Assembly: GCA_029068555.1 (NCBI GenBank)
Contig: JAIECJ010000029.1
Span: forward strand, 1 to 64,000
Source of the DNA: Lachnospiraceae bacterium
Lineage (GTDB): Bacteria; Bacillota; Clostridia; Lachnospirales; Lachnospiraceae
DNA length: 64,000 nt
Reading direction: 5' to 3'
Numbering within the stretch: position 1 is the stretch's first letter; the number at the start of each line of letters is the position of its first letter. Below are positions 9,644-20,180 of this stretch, in pieces. The notes under the pieces were generated by a model. It had not been told where the DNA came from. It did not search any database and saw only the letters and a program-made list of their open reading frames with translations. The translations under genes and the position numbers were made by a program.

Positions 9644-10885
9644 TTACTGCTGCCGGAACTGTCTCCTCACGATTTTTATGATGCGTTCCATATCCTCTTT
9701 TGTATTCTTGATATCACTTGGCAGACAAAGTCCTCTGTGAAAAATATCCTCACTTACGCTTATCCCATCCTCTATCTGAATAAAATCGTACGCTTCAAAT
9801 ATAGGCTGCAAATGCATCGGTTTCCATATCGGTCTTGTTTCAATGCCTTCCACCTTTAAGGCATCCATAACCTGCGTTGGCGTTACACTGCTGTCCTGCG
9901 AAATCGTCATGCAGGAAAGCCAGTTGTTGTCAAAAGCCTCCCTGTTCAACGGATTCATTTCTATTTCTTCTATATCCGAAAAGGCTTCTTTATACGCTTG
10001 ATAAATTTCGTGTTTCTTCTGTATATGCTCCTCAATATGCTGCATCTGCCCGCATCCTATCCCGGCAACAACATTTGACATCCTATAATTGTAACCAATT
10101 GTAGAATGCTGATAGTGCCTGGCAGGATCACGAGCCTGTCTTGATAAAAACCGGGCTTTATCCACATTCTTTTCCTGTTTAGCGACCAGTATGCCGCCGC
10201 CCGAAGTAGTAATAATCTTGTTTCCATTAAATGAGTAAATTCCATAATCCCCGAAAGTACCTGTCATTTTCCCCTTGTATGTCGTACCTAACGATTCAGC
10301 CGCATCTTCAATTAAGGGAACATCATGCTCTTTACAAAGAGCGCATATTTCGTCCATATTCGCTGATGTGCCGTACAAATGCACAGCCATGACAGCCTTC
10401 GGGTGAGGATATTTTTCAAACGCTTTCCTTAATGCCGCTGCATCTATATTCCAAGTGTCACGTTCTGAATCAATAAAAACAGGAGTTGCATATTCGTATC
10501 TAATTGGATTAACACTTGCTGCAAAGGTCAGGGAAGGAACGAATACAATATCATTCTCCTTCACACCCGCTAAAATAACCGAAAGATGCAGTGCCGCAGT
10601 TCCAGATGAAAGGGCAGCGGAAGAAGATGCTCCTACATAAGCCGCCACTGTATCCTCAAATTCATCTACATTCGGTTCTAACGGTGAAATCCAGTTCGTT
10701 TCAAACGCCTTCTGAACATACTGCTGCTCCTCCGTATGCATGGTAGGAGTAGCTAAAGGAATTTTCTTCATCATTGACACAAATTCCTTTTCACGAGGAC
10801 AAATATCTGGTACAACCTGCGCCATTTTTTCGGTATCTGTTGTTGTGGAACCGGAATTTAAAGGAACATTTCTCTTTATCTGCAT
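9644..10885 (-). CDS. DegT/DnrJ/EryC1/StrS family PLP aminotransferase
   Basis: 413 aa; LSSGTAALHLSVILAGV, IEDAAESLGTTYKGKMTGTFGDYGIYSFNGNKIITTSGGG; alternative start 10771 (MKKIPLATPTMHTEEQ). Confidence 0.93.
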   Translation of the reverse strand: MQIKRNVPLNSGSTTTDTEKMAQVVPDICPREKEFVSMMKKIPLATPTMHTEEQQYVQKAFETNWISPLEPNVDEFEDTVAAYVGASSSAALSSGTAALHLSVILAGVKENDIVFVPSLTFAASVNPIRYEYATPVFIDSERDTWNIDAAALRKAFEKYPHPKAVMAVHLYGTSANMDEICALCKEHDVPLIEDAAESLGTTYKGKMTGTFGDYGIYSFNGNKIITTSGGGILVAKQEKNVDKARFLSRQARDPARHYQHSTIGYNYRMSNVVAGIGCGQMQHIEEHIQKKHEIYQAYKEAFSDIEEIEMNPLNREAFDNNWLSCMTISQDSSVTPTQVMDALKVEGIETRPIWKPMHLQPIFEAYDFIQIEDGISVSEDIFHRGLCLPSDIKNTKEDMERIIKIVRRQFRQQ

Positions 10886-10904
10886 ATTTGTAACACCCCT
10901 TTCG

Positions 10905-11489
10905 CTATTTCAACATGCTATACACACACTCTGATAACGTTAATGCAAGAATAATGTTAATTACCCTGTAATATTTTTGGTATGCTCTCTGTATCAGGAC
11001 ACCCATACCAATCCATGTAAGAGTTGCAATCGTTCCAATCGTGGCTATGATAATCTCAAATAAGAGCAAAACCCATAAAGAGGCACTATATTCCATGATA
11101 TATCCTGTTAATGCAGTAATTCCAAATAAATAAATTTTCACGTTGACAAACTGCAACAAAAATCCTTTTAGAAATGATGCTGACTTTTCTACAGTGCTTG
11201 TAGTTGGTTTGCTTAACGCAATATGGACTGCCAGCCACAGAATATAAGCAGCGCCTATGTATTTCATAATACCAAGCACATCTGGTAAAAAAGTGCTTAC
11301 TCCAAACACAAAAACAGCACATATTATCTGCACAACATAATATCCTGCAAATATCCCCCAATAAAGCGGTTTCCCTTTTTTGTACCCATAGTTCGTTACC
11401 GTATTCAGTGCCAAGATATTTCCCGGTCCCGGTGTGAAAGCATTGATCACAGAATAAATAAAAAAATTACCTAATACATAAACCGGCAT
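10905..11489 (-). CDS. LysE family amino-acid exporter-like protein
   Basis: 194 aa; FTPGPGNILALNTVTNYGYKKG signature. Confidence 0.88.
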   Translation of the reverse strand: MPVYVLGNFFIYSVINAFTPGPGNILALNTVTNYGYKKGKPLYWGIFAGYYVVQIICAVFVFGVSTFLPDVLGIMKYIGAAYILWLAVHIALSKPTTSTVEKSASFLKGFLLQFVNVKIYLFGITALTGYIMEYSASLWVLLLFEIIIATIGTIATLTWIGMGVLIQRAYQKYYRVINIILALTLSECVYSMLK

Positions 11490-11589
11490 TTTTATGCCTC
11501 CTTTCCGCTTCTATATCTTAGCACGGAATGTCATGTAATAGGTAATATCTGTTTTATATGCTGTTACATAGGTTGAGCCTATGTTTTGT

Positions 11590-12489
11590 TTATGTTTGGT
11601 ACTGTTTCAAAGCCTCAACATAAATCTCTCCTAATTCTGATAACTCTTTATCCTTGTTCAGTATGTATCCAATATGCATCACTTCATCTTCCTCCAAAGG
11701 AATAGAAACGATAGATTCACCTTGCAGATATTTAGGGAAAATACCGCTTGAAATCGTATATCCATCCAACCCAATCATTAGATTTACAATAGCCGCACGG
11801 TCACTCACCTTGATACTTCTCTCAGCAGGTTCGTTGCTGAAAAGCTCCTCTGAAAAATTAGAAGATTCATACGTTCCCTGTACAAAACTAAGCCGGGGAT
11901 ATGGTTCTAAATCATCCAGCCTGACAGATGTGCATTTTGCCAACGGGTGGTCTTTGCATATAAAAATATGCGGCGTTGCGGTAAACAATTCAAAAAAATT
12001 CAGATTATATTCTTCAAACAGCTTTCTCAGCACATTTTCATTACTGTTACAAAGATAAAGGATTCCCAAGTCGCTAAATCTGTTCCGTACATCTTCTACA
12101 ATCTGATGCGTCTGCGTTTCATTCAGAATAAATTCAAATCTTTCCTGTCCAAAATGTTGTATCAGTTCCACAAACGCATTTGTTGTAAAGGTATAGTGCT
12201 GTGTAGAAACACAAAACCTCTGTTTTGCAGGCTTTTTATCAATATATTTTGATTCCAGAAGTTCCATCTGCTGAACTACCTGCCTTGCATATCCTAAAAA
12301 CTCCATTCCCTCCTTTGTCAGTGCCACTCCTGCCCGACAACGGCTGAAAATTGTTATCCCAGCTTCCTTTTCCACCTCTTTGATAGCACCGGAAAGACTC
12401 GGCTGAGAAATATACAGCTCTTTTGCTGCCTCTGTAATAGAACCTCTTTCTGCAACGGTTATCACATATTTTAATTGTTGTAGTGTCAT
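11590..12489 (-). CDS. LysR family transcriptional regulator
   Basis: MTLQQLKYVITVAERGSITEAAKELYISQPSLSGAIKEVEKEAGITIFSR HTH. Confidence 0.94.
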   Translation of the reverse strand: MTLQQLKYVITVAERGSITEAAKELYISQPSLSGAIKEVEKEAGITIFSRCRAGVALTKEGMEFLGYARQVVQQMELLESKYIDKKPAKQRFCVSTQHYTFTTNAFVELIQHFGQERFEFILNETQTHQIVEDVRNRFSDLGILYLCNSNENVLRKLFEEYNLNFFELFTATPHIFICKDHPLAKCTSVRLDDLEPYPRLSFVQGTYESSNFSEELFSNEPAERSIKVSDRAAIVNLMIGLDGYTISSGIFPKYLQGESIVSIPLEEDEVMHIGYILNKDKELSELGEIYVEALKQYQT

Positions 12490-12663
12490 ATGCGTATCCT
12501 CCAACTATGAATCCTTAAGCATAAAATTTTTATGATATTTCAACTCTGCATTAAATACCGCAATAAATACTTCCTCTTAATTTCATATCTGTTTCTCCTT
12601 TCCATCATTAAGCGGCTTTTGTCTATTTTCATTGTTTGGGCATGGATTAGGTCTTACTATATT

Positions 12664-12690
12664 AAAAAAGGACTGCTGTCTGCAATCCTT
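12664..12690 (-). terminator. Rho-independent terminator downstream of rpe
   Basis: Minus strand AAGGATTGC-agaca-GCAGTCCTT followed by TTTTAATA. Confidence 0.75.
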
Positions 12691-12714
12691 CCTCTATTCT
12701 ACTGATATATGCCA

Positions 12715-13362
12715 TTACATCCTTTTCAAAAAATCTTTGACGTTTGCCTCAATGTCCCCATGAAATATTGCAGAACCAGCAACAATCACATTCGCTCCTG
12801 CATCAAGATTTGTTACAAGATTCTCAAGTGTCACGCCGCCGTCAATCTCAAGCTTTACATCTGGATATTTCTCGTCAATCACCCCACGCAGCATCTTAAT
12901 TTTATCCATGCACTCCAGAATATATTTCTGGCCGCCAAATCCAGGACGCACAGTCATCACAAGTACCATATCCACCATTGCGATATATGGAAGCACTGCG
13001 CTTACAGGTGTCTCGGGATTGATGGCTATGCCGCACTTTGCCCCTAACTGTTTAATCCTTGCCAACGTTTCTGGTATGCAGTCACACGCTTCGACATGAA
13101 TGGTTATTCCGTCCGCTCCAAGCCTAATCAGTTCCTCGATATACCGCTGTGGCTGCTCCACCATCATATGTACATCCATAAAAAGTCCAGAATGCTTTTT
13201 TACACACGCAAGCACTGGCATCCCAAAGGATATGGAAGGAACAAACATTCCGTCCATAACATCTATGTGCAGAAAAGGTGCGCCTGCTTTTTCCACAAGT
13301 TCAATTTCTTTTCCAAGTTCACAAAAATCCGCTGCCAATATTGAAGGACATAAATAATTCAT
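12715..13362 (-). CDS. rpe: Ribulose-phosphate 3-epimerase
   Basis: 215 aa; LCPSILAADF, HIDVMDGMFVPSISFG, MTVRPGFGGQKYI. Confidence 0.97.
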   Translation of the reverse strand: MNYLCPSILAADFCELGKEIELVEKAGAPFLHIDVMDGMFVPSISFGMPVLACVKKHSGLFMDVHMMVEQPQRYIEELIRLGADGITIHVEACDCIPETLARIKQLGAKCGIAINPETPVSAVLPYIAMVDMVLVMTVRPGFGGQKYILECMDKIKMLRGVIDEKYPDVKLEIDGGVTLENLVTNLDAGANVIVAGSAIFHGDIEANVKDFLKRM

Positions 13363-13363
13363 A

Positions 13364-14248
13364 CTAATATTTCCTCTTTTCCTTTTCTCTCAATTCATCG
13401 TAGAATGCTGTATAATTGTCATATCTGACTTGATTGATTTGACCTTCCTCCAAAGCTTTCTTCACTCCGCAAACAGGTTCATGGATATGCACACATGTCA
13501 TAAACCTGCACTGCTGTTCATATGGATCAAACTCTGGATAAAATGTCTTTAACGCTTCTTTCTCCATATCAAATAACGATAGTGAACTAAATCCTGGCGT
13601 ATCCATGATGTACGTATCGTCAGAAATGGTAAGAAGCTCTGAATGCCTGGTGGTATGCTTTCCACGCGCAATCTTTTCACTGATAGCCCCGGTCTCCATT
13701 TTTTTTGTCCCTTGAAGGCAGTTCACAATAGAGGATTTGCCGACTCCGCTTGGCCCTGCAACTGCAGTGGTTTTGCCGCGCAGCCTCTCTGTAAGCTCAT
13801 CCATTCCTTCCCTTGTCACAGCGCTTACATACAATGTTCTGCAGCCACTCTTTTCATATATTTTTTCAACAGCTTCTCTTTCCGCCCTGTTTGAGAGATC
13901 CCTTTTGTTAAAGCAAAGAATACATTCGAGTCCCTGCTGCCGCATCATAATAAGAAACCGGTCAAGCAGGTTATAGTTAGGTTCTGGTTTTGTCATTGCA
14001 AATATCAACAGTGCCTGATCAATATTGGCAACAGCAGGGCGTATGAGTTCACTTTTTCTCGGAAGAATCCCCACAATATTTCCCTCCGAGTCTTTTTCAT
14101 GCGTGATTTCAATTTCCACATTGTCACCCACAAGCGGCTTCCTATTTTCTTTACGGAATATACCTTTTGCCTTACATTCATATATGCCTTTTCCAGCTAT
14201 ATGCACATAATAGAAGCCGGCTATTCCCTTTACAATTTTTCCTTCCAT
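13364..14248 (-). CDS. rsgA: Ribosome small subunit-dependent GTPase RsgA
   Basis: 294 aa; circularly permuted GTPase, AVAGPSGVGKSSIVN, DTPGFSSL, C-terminal Cys/His cluster. Confidence 0.97.
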   Translation of the reverse strand: MEGKIVKGIAGFYYVHIAGKGIYECKAKGIFRKENRKPLVGDNVEIEITHEKDSEGNIVGILPRKSELIRPAVANIDQALLIFAMTKPEPNYNLLDRFLIMMRQQGLECILCFNKRDLSNRAEREAVEKIYEKSGCRTLYVSAVTREGMDELTERLRGKTTAVAGPSGVGKSSIVNCLQGTKKMETGAISEKIARGKHTTRHSELLTISDDTYIMDTPGFSSLSLFDMEKEALKTFYPEFDPYEQQCRFMTCVHIHEPVCGVKKALEEGQINQVRYDNYTAFYDELREKEKRKY

Positions 14249-14250
14249 CG

Positions 14251-16806
14251 CTAATTCCTTGTAAATTGAACATTTTGCTTTATCTGCGCTGGTACCGGAC
14301 TTACCTGTGTTGTCAGATTTCCATCAGCGTCTGTCACAGTTTCCTCCTGATTTCTCAAATAGGTAATAATGATGATTCCATAAGCTGACGGACTTTCAAA
14401 ATTATTTAAATTGATAGATACAGGAAAAGCAGTTACATTGGATGAAGCCCACAACTGCCGGCTTCCATCCGCCGTAACAAGTATGACTTCTGCATTTCCA
14501 CCGATGTAGTCCTCCGGTGCCTGCACCATCAAACTGCAGTTATATGTTGTAACCTCGCTTCCAATACTTACTTTCAGGTCAACTGTTGTCCCTGCACTGA
14601 CCGTTGTTCCCGCCTCATAGCTCTGGTAACATACCTGCCCTTCAGGATATTCCGCACTATAGGAATCCTCTACAGATCCCACTACAAGACCTGCTGCTTC
14701 CAGAACACTGACTGCGGCATCTTTAGAATTTCCTACTACCTCCGGCATACGTACCTCGACGTTATCAGTGCCTTTGCTAATAACAATTGTAATCTCTGAT
14801 TCAATCGGCGCTATACTATTTCCTTCAGGTGACTGTGATATAATTGTTCCTTTGGCATACTCCGCCGAATACTCATCCGATTTTATCACCTTGAATCCTG
14901 CTGTTGTCAGTGTTGCTGTTCCCTCTGCCTCCGTCATTCCCTCCACTGCAGGCACATTGATTCCATCCGCACCTGCACTGACTGTAAGAACAATTGTCGT
15001 ATTCATAAGTATCTTGTCGTTTGGAAGAACCGTCTGACCATCCTCCAGCGCTGCTGATATTACTTTATTTTTAGCATATTGTGCAGACTCTATAAATGTA
15101 GTTTTACAACCAAGTCCGACAGCATTGAGTGATTCTTTGACTTCACTGATGTCCAAATCCACAAATTCCGGCATCACCGCCCGTTCTGCACTATTACTGC
15201 TGTTTGTCAATCCGGCGCCTGAACCGCTAATCTGCTCAAAAATCCCTGTTGCCTGACCTGCAAAATATAAAAGAATGCAGCCAATAACTACCGCCGCGAT
15301 CACAGTCAGTATTGTCGTAAAGCGCTCTGCCTTCGGATTATAATCATATTCATTTCTACCATAACTGTTCTGATAATCGTCTTCATACGCAAAGTCACCA
15401 GAACGCACATTCTGCCGATTTACAGTCTCCTGGGCATAGTCATTCTCATAGTAATCATACTCTTTATTGTAATTCTCCTGATTGTATTTCTCTTTCTTCT
15501 GCTTTCCTTTTGTATTCTGTTTATTCTTACTTTCCGATTTATTTCCTGTTTTCTTCCCTGCGGAATTTTTCGTCTTATCACTTCTGGCGCTGTCAGCAGC
15601 CTTCGAAGACTTTTTCATGCCACCCTTGGCAGGCTGTTCCATGACAACCTCACCATAATATGTGTCCTCCGCATAATACGACTCATTATAGGAATCATTA
15701 CTGTAATAATCATCCTGATAAATGTCATTGCTATAATTTGAACTATTTTTTCTTTTTCTCGGTTTTACCTGATTCGGTATCGCATCAAGTTCCTCCTCAT
15801 CAGCGTATGTCTCCTTGCGCGGAACCCTGTCCTCCCAGACTGTATCAAGCACCGCTGGCATTGAAATGGGTGCGGATATTTGTGCTGCTGCCTGATTCCC
15901 CACAGCATTTCCCTGACTGCCAATCGGCGTCACAATTTTCGTCTTTCCTGCCTCGTCCGCTGTATCTACCTGAGCTATCACCGCATCCGGATTAATCAGG
16001 GAATGTTTCAAATCCGCTATCATCTCACTCATACTCTGATATCTTCTGTCGGGGCTTTTCTGTGTGCACTTCATCACAATATTTTCCACGCTCATCGGTA
16101 TCTCCGGCACAAAATCTTTCATGGACGGCATCGGATCCTGTATGTGTCTGATAGCAATGGACACTGTTGTATCACCATTATACGGTACACGTCCTGTCAG
16201 CATCTCAAACATGGTGATTCCCATTGAATAAATATCACTTTTTTCATCCGAAAATCCACCTCTTGCCTGTTCTGGTGATGTATAGTGGACGGATCCCATC
16301 ACATTAGAAGTAATTGTGTTACTTGATGCTGCTTTTGCAATGCCAAAATCCGTTACTTTTACTTTTCCCTCTTTGGATATAATGATATTCTGCGGTTTGA
16401 TATCCCTATGTATAATATGATTGTTATGTGCTGCCTCTATTCCCATTGCCACCTGTATTGCTATACTGATGGCTTCTTTCGTTGTAAGTCTGACCTTTTT
16501 TTCGATATATTTCTTAAGTGTGATACCTTCTACAAGTTCCATTACAATATAATGAATGCCGTTTTCCTCGCCTACATCATACACATTTACGATATTCGGA
16601 TGCATGAGTCCGGCAGCTGCCTGTGCCTCCACACGGAATTTTGAAACAAAATTCTTATTTTCGGAAAACTCCTGTTTTAATATCTTGACCGCTACAAACC
16701 GATTCAGCTTCTGATCCTTCGCCTTATATACATCCGACATACCGCCAGTGCCGATTTTTTCAAGCACCTCATAGCGTTCCCCTATCAGCATTCCTAACTT
16801 AATCAT
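14251..16806 (-). CDS. prkC: Serine/threonine protein kinase with extracellular PASTA repeats
   Basis: Kinase domain (HRDIKPQNII, DFGIAKA), TM segment, three PASTA-like repeats; start 16806 after GGAGG. Confidence 0.96.
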   Translation of the reverse strand: MIKLGMLIGERYEVLEKIGTGGMSDVYKAKDQKLNRFVAVKILKQEFSENKNFVSKFRVEAQAAAGLMHPNIVNVYDVGEENGIHYIVMELVEGITLKKYIEKKVRLTTKEAISIAIQVAMGIEAAHNNHIIHRDIKPQNIIISKEGKVKVTDFGIAKAASSNTITSNVMGSVHYTSPEQARGGFSDEKSDIYSMGITMFEMLTGRVPYNGDTTVSIAIRHIQDPMPSMKDFVPEIPMSVENIVMKCTQKSPDRRYQSMSEMIADLKHSLINPDAVIAQVDTADEAGKTKIVTPIGSQGNAVGNQAAAQISAPISMPAVLDTVWEDRVPRKETYADEEELDAIPNQVKPRKRKNSSNYSNDIYQDDYYSNDSYNESYYAEDTYYGEVVMEQPAKGGMKKSSKAADSARSDKTKNSAGKKTGNKSESKNKQNTKGKQKKEKYNQENYNKEYDYYENDYAQETVNRQNVRSGDFAYEDDYQNSYGRNEYDYNPKAERFTTILTVIAAVVIGCILLYFAGQATGIFEQISGSGAGLTNSSNSAERAVMPEFVDLDISEVKESLNAVGLGCKTTFIESAQYAKNKVISAALEDGQTVLPNDKILMNTTIVLTVSAGADGINVPAVEGMTEAEGTATLTTAGFKVIKSDEYSAEYAKGTIISQSPEGNSIAPIESEITIVISKGTDNVEVRMPEVVGNSKDAAVSVLEAAGLVVGSVEDSYSAEYPEGQVCYQSYEAGTTVSAGTTVDLKVSIGSEVTTYNCSLMVQAPEDYIGGNAEVILVTADGSRQLWASSNVTAFPVSINLNNFESPSAYGIIIITYLRNQEETVTDADGNLTTQVSPVPAQIKQNVQFTRN

Positions 16807-17539
16807 CCTGACCTCCAAACGGTTCCACAAGAACCACAGCTATATTATCACGTCCGCCGTTTTCGTTGGCTGCCTGTATAAGACGTCTTCCCGCATCCTC
16901 AAGGCTGCTGCTTCCAACGATAATCTTGTGTATTTCTTCGTCCTTTAGCATATTTGTAAGCCCGTCTGTGCAGAGCAGCAATTTTTCTGTTCGTCCTATA
17001 TGTACATCAAAAAAATCCACAAGCACATACTCTTTTACACCAACCGCTCTTGTGATAATATTTTTGTCTGGATGTTTTCTTGCAGCCTCACGATCAATTC
17101 CTCCCATATCAATCATTTCTTCCACAAGTGAATGATCCTTGGTAATCTGCGTGATAAAATCATTGATAACATACAGTCTGCTGTCACCCACATTTGCCAC
17201 AGTCACATGATTTTCCTCAAATGTAGCTGCCACAAATGTTGTTCCCATTCCTTTCAGACTCCGGTTCTGTCTTGAAATTTTATTGATATGCGTATTGGCA
17301 TCATCAATCGCTTTCTGCAATATATTTTCCGCATCATATTCCTCCGTGAAATCCCGAATTGACATAACCGCTTTCTCCACGGCGTGCTGTGACGCATAAT
17401 CGCCTGCATTGTGTCCTCCCATACCATCGGCAACAATAAAAAGGTTGGGAAGATTTCCCACCGGCTCATCTGAAGTAAATAAATAGTCCTCGTTTATTTC
17501 CCTTCTCCTGCCCACATCCGTTATAGAAAATAACTTCAC
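16799..17539 (-). CDS. stp: PP2C family Ser/Thr phosphatase
   Basis: ITDVGRRREINEDY, VADGMGGHNAGDYAS, GGRDNIAVVLV; GTG start 17539 preceded by GGAGGAG. Confidence 0.95.
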   Translation of the reverse strand: MKLFSITDVGRRREINEDYLFTSDEPVGNLPNLFIVADGMGGHNAGDYASQHAVEKAVMSIRDFTEEYDAENILQKAIDDANTHINKISRQNRSLKGMGTTFVAATFEENHVTVANVGDSRLYVINDFITQITKDHSLVEEMIDMGGIDREAARKHPDKNIITRAVGVKEYVLVDFFDVHIGRTEKLLLCTDGLTNMLKDEEIHKIIVGSSSLEDAGRRLIQAANENGGRDNIAVVLVEPFGGQDD

Positions 17540-17671
17540 TTTTTCTCCTCCAATCAGTGAAAAATCACGCATTTTGCAATCATTTCTAATCCCTGTAATT
17601 TCCACATTCCTTATATATTAGCACAAATGGCACCTTAATTCAAGAATGAATCTTTTACCCATGCAATTGTG

Positions 17672-17721
17672 TGTAACAGTTCATCCCTCGGCTTCCTTGA
17701 TGCATCTCAGCCACTGCTCTA
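17672..17721 (-). repeat. Family C element, truncated copy 2
   Basis: gtaacagttcatcc..ggcttccttgatgcatctcagccactgctcta resembles part of copy 1; second hairpin absent. Confidence 0.5.
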
Positions 17722-18783
17722 GGACTCCATCTGGTCAGAAACTGGACTCGTGAGCCGAAGCCGTCTGCGCAGCTGTCCGCATGCACCGTCGATATCCCTT
17801 CCCATCTCTCTGCGAATAGTAACATTGATGTGTTTTTTCTCCAGTTTGTTTTTAAAATTTAGGATATCCCTGCGCTCCGATGCAATATAATCCCGTTCCT
17901 GAATTGGGTTGACAGGAATCAGGTTAATATGACAGTTAAGATCGCCGACCAGACTGCACAGATTATCCGCATCCTCATCTGTATCGTTGACCCCGCCAAC
18001 AAGACTATATTCAAACGTGACACGCCTGCCTGTCTGTTCATAGTAATAGCGGCAGGCAGCAATAACTTCGTTAATATCGTATTTATTTGCAACTGGCATT
18101 AGCTCGCGCCTTTTCTCCTGTGTAGAACCATGCAGTGACAGAGCCAGCGTAATCTGAAGTTTTTCATCCGCAAGACGCCGCATATTCTCCACAATACCGC
18201 ATGTCGAAACCGTAATACTTCGCTGACTGATATTCAATCCATTCTCATCCGTTACCATATGTATAAAACGGAGCAGGTTGTCATAATTGTCAAGTGGCTC
18301 CCCTGTCCCCATAACAACAATATTCGACACACGTTCTCCTGTGCTTTTTGATATGGCATATATCTGATCCAACATCTCCGACGGTGTCAAATTTCTCTCT
18401 AACCCTTCAAGCGTTGATGCGCAGAACCTGCAGCCCATACGGCAGCCAACCTGTGATGAAATGCAGACAGAGTTGCCATGATGGTACTGCATCCATACAC
18501 TTTCCACATAATTACCATCCGGAAGCGCAAAAAGGTACTTTCTTGTTCCGTCAATCTTCGATATCTGGACTGTAACCTCCTTCAGTGATATATACGGATA
18601 ATCCCGCGCCAGACATTCCCTTAGTTTTTTTGGTATATTTGTCATTACATCATAGTTCCGCGCCATTTTTACGTGCATCCATTCATATAACTGTTTCGCG
18701 CGAAATGCTTTCTCACCCATCTTTTCTACTTCAAGCGTTAATTCATCCAGTGAGAGTGATTTTATATCCATATCCTTATTCAT
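17719..18783 (-). CDS. rlmN: Dual-specificity RNA methyltransferase RlmN
   Basis: 354 aa; radical SAM GCRMGCRFCASTLEGLERNL, VVMGTGEPLDNYDNL. Confidence 0.97.
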   Translation of the reverse strand: MNKDMDIKSLSLDELTLEVEKMGEKAFRAKQLYEWMHVKMARNYDVMTNIPKKLRECLARDYPYISLKEVTVQISKIDGTRKYLFALPDGNYVESVWMQYHHGNSVCISSQVGCRMGCRFCASTLEGLERNLTPSEMLDQIYAISKSTGERVSNIVVMGTGEPLDNYDNLLRFIHMVTDENGLNISQRSITVSTCGIVENMRRLADEKLQITLALSLHGSTQEKRRELMPVANKYDINEVIAACRYYYEQTGRRVTFEYSLVGGVNDTDEDADNLCSLVGDLNCHINLIPVNPIQERDYIASERRDILNFKNKLEKKHINVTIRREMGRDIDGACGQLRRRLRLTSPVSDQMES

Positions 18784-18791
18784 TTCAAATC

Positions 18792-20180
18792 CTACACCTC
18801 CGAAGCTTCGAATATGCTGATAAAAAATCCGTCTGTTTCATGTATTCCCGGCAGTAACTGCAAATATCCGTCTCTGGTGGTATCTGTATGTAAACTCTTT
18901 GGCAATGTATCATCAAGTGACACAGGTGTCAATTTCATTTCATTTTTCAGCCACATAAAGTTCTTTTCATTCTCGTCACTGTTTATCGTACACGTACTAA
19001 AAAGCAGCCTGCCTCCTGGTTTCACATAGGACACTGCCACCTGTAATATTTTCCTCTGAAGTTTTATGATGTCCGTGGCTGCCTCCGGCGTGATATTGTA
19101 CTTGATATCCCTTTTCCTGCCAATCACGCCAAGCCCTGAGCAGGGAACATCCGCAATTACAATATCTGCTGTACCGACCAGCTCATCCTCTTTCAGACAT
19201 GCATCCCCTACAGCTGCCACTGCATGTTTCAGTCCGCACCTGTCAAAGTTCTGCTGCATCAGCATTATCTTATTCTGTGAGATATCTCTTGAGACAACAG
19301 CATAATTGACACCACATTTCTCCAGCATATCCGCAGCAAGCATTGATTTGCCACCTGGTGCCGCACAAAGGTCAAGAACACGCATAGGTTTTGCACTATC
19401 GCCACAAGCAATTTTTTCGATTCCGAGGGCAGTAACTGCAAGCATTGAACTGACATCCTGTATCACAAATGCCCCGTTTTCATAATAGGGCAGTCTTGTG
19501 ATGTCATCCGTTCCTGACACATTGTATGCATAAGGCAGGTACGGATGTCCTTCCATCTTACCCCCCTGCCTCACAATTGCCTCCTGTACAGCGTGCACGG
19601 CACTGTCGATATCTACCTCTGTTATCTCAGGAACATCCCTGAACCGAAGCGTTACAGGTTTTTCCCTGAGCAATCCCGCCAGCACAAGCTCTGTCCTTTC
19701 CTGTCCAAGCTGTGCCGTCCACATATCCACAATCCATTCCGGCATGGAATACTTTACAGACAGGTTTGTGTACTCGATACTTTCCTTATTGCGTGCGATG
19801 TTTCTCAGCACACCGTTCACAAAACCTTTCAGTGTGGCGAATCCCTTTTTCTGGGCAAGTTTCACCGCCTCGTTACATGCTGCCGCATCCGGCACTGCAT
19901 CCATATACAATATCTGGTAAGCACCCATCCGCATAATGACGCGTATCACTTTTTTCATTTTATGAACTTTTACCTTGGAAAACTCGTTTATCACATAGTC
20001 AAGCTCGATCTGCCGCTCTAAAATTCCCTCATACAGGCGTTTTATAAATGACTTCTCCTGCTGCGCCAGATAATTGTATTTGTTAAGCACATCCCTCACA
20101 ATCACATGGGAATAAACGTTCTCCGTCAGAAGCATCTCCATCACAAGCATGCGCAGGTTCACATTTCCATCCATCATCAA
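18792..20180 (-). CDS. rsmB: 16S rRNA (cytosine(967)-C(5))-methyltransferase RsmB
   Basis: 462 aa; NusB-like N-term plus VLDLCAAPGGKSMLAA, DVPCSGLGVIGRKRDIKY. Confidence 0.95.
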   Translation of the reverse strand: MMMDGNVNLRMLVMEMLLTENVYSHVIVRDVLNKYNYLAQQEKSFIKRLYEGILERQIELDYVINEFSKVKVHKMKKVIRVIMRMGAYQILYMDAVPDAAACNEAVKLAQKKGFATLKGFVNGVLRNIARNKESIEYTNLSVKYSMPEWIVDMWTAQLGQERTELVLAGLLREKPVTLRFRDVPEITEVDIDSAVHAVQEAIVRQGGKMEGHPYLPYAYNVSGTDDITRLPYYENGAFVIQDVSSMLAVTALGIEKIACGDSAKPMRVLDLCAAPGGKSMLAADMLEKCGVNYAVVSRDISQNKIMLMQQNFDRCGLKHAVAAVGDACLKEDELVGTADIVIADVPCSGLGVIGRKRDIKYNITPEAATDIIKLQRKILQVAVSYVKPGGRLLFSTCTINSDENEKNFMWLKNEMKLTPVSLDDTLPKSLHTDTTRDGYLQLLPGIHETDGFFISIFEASEV

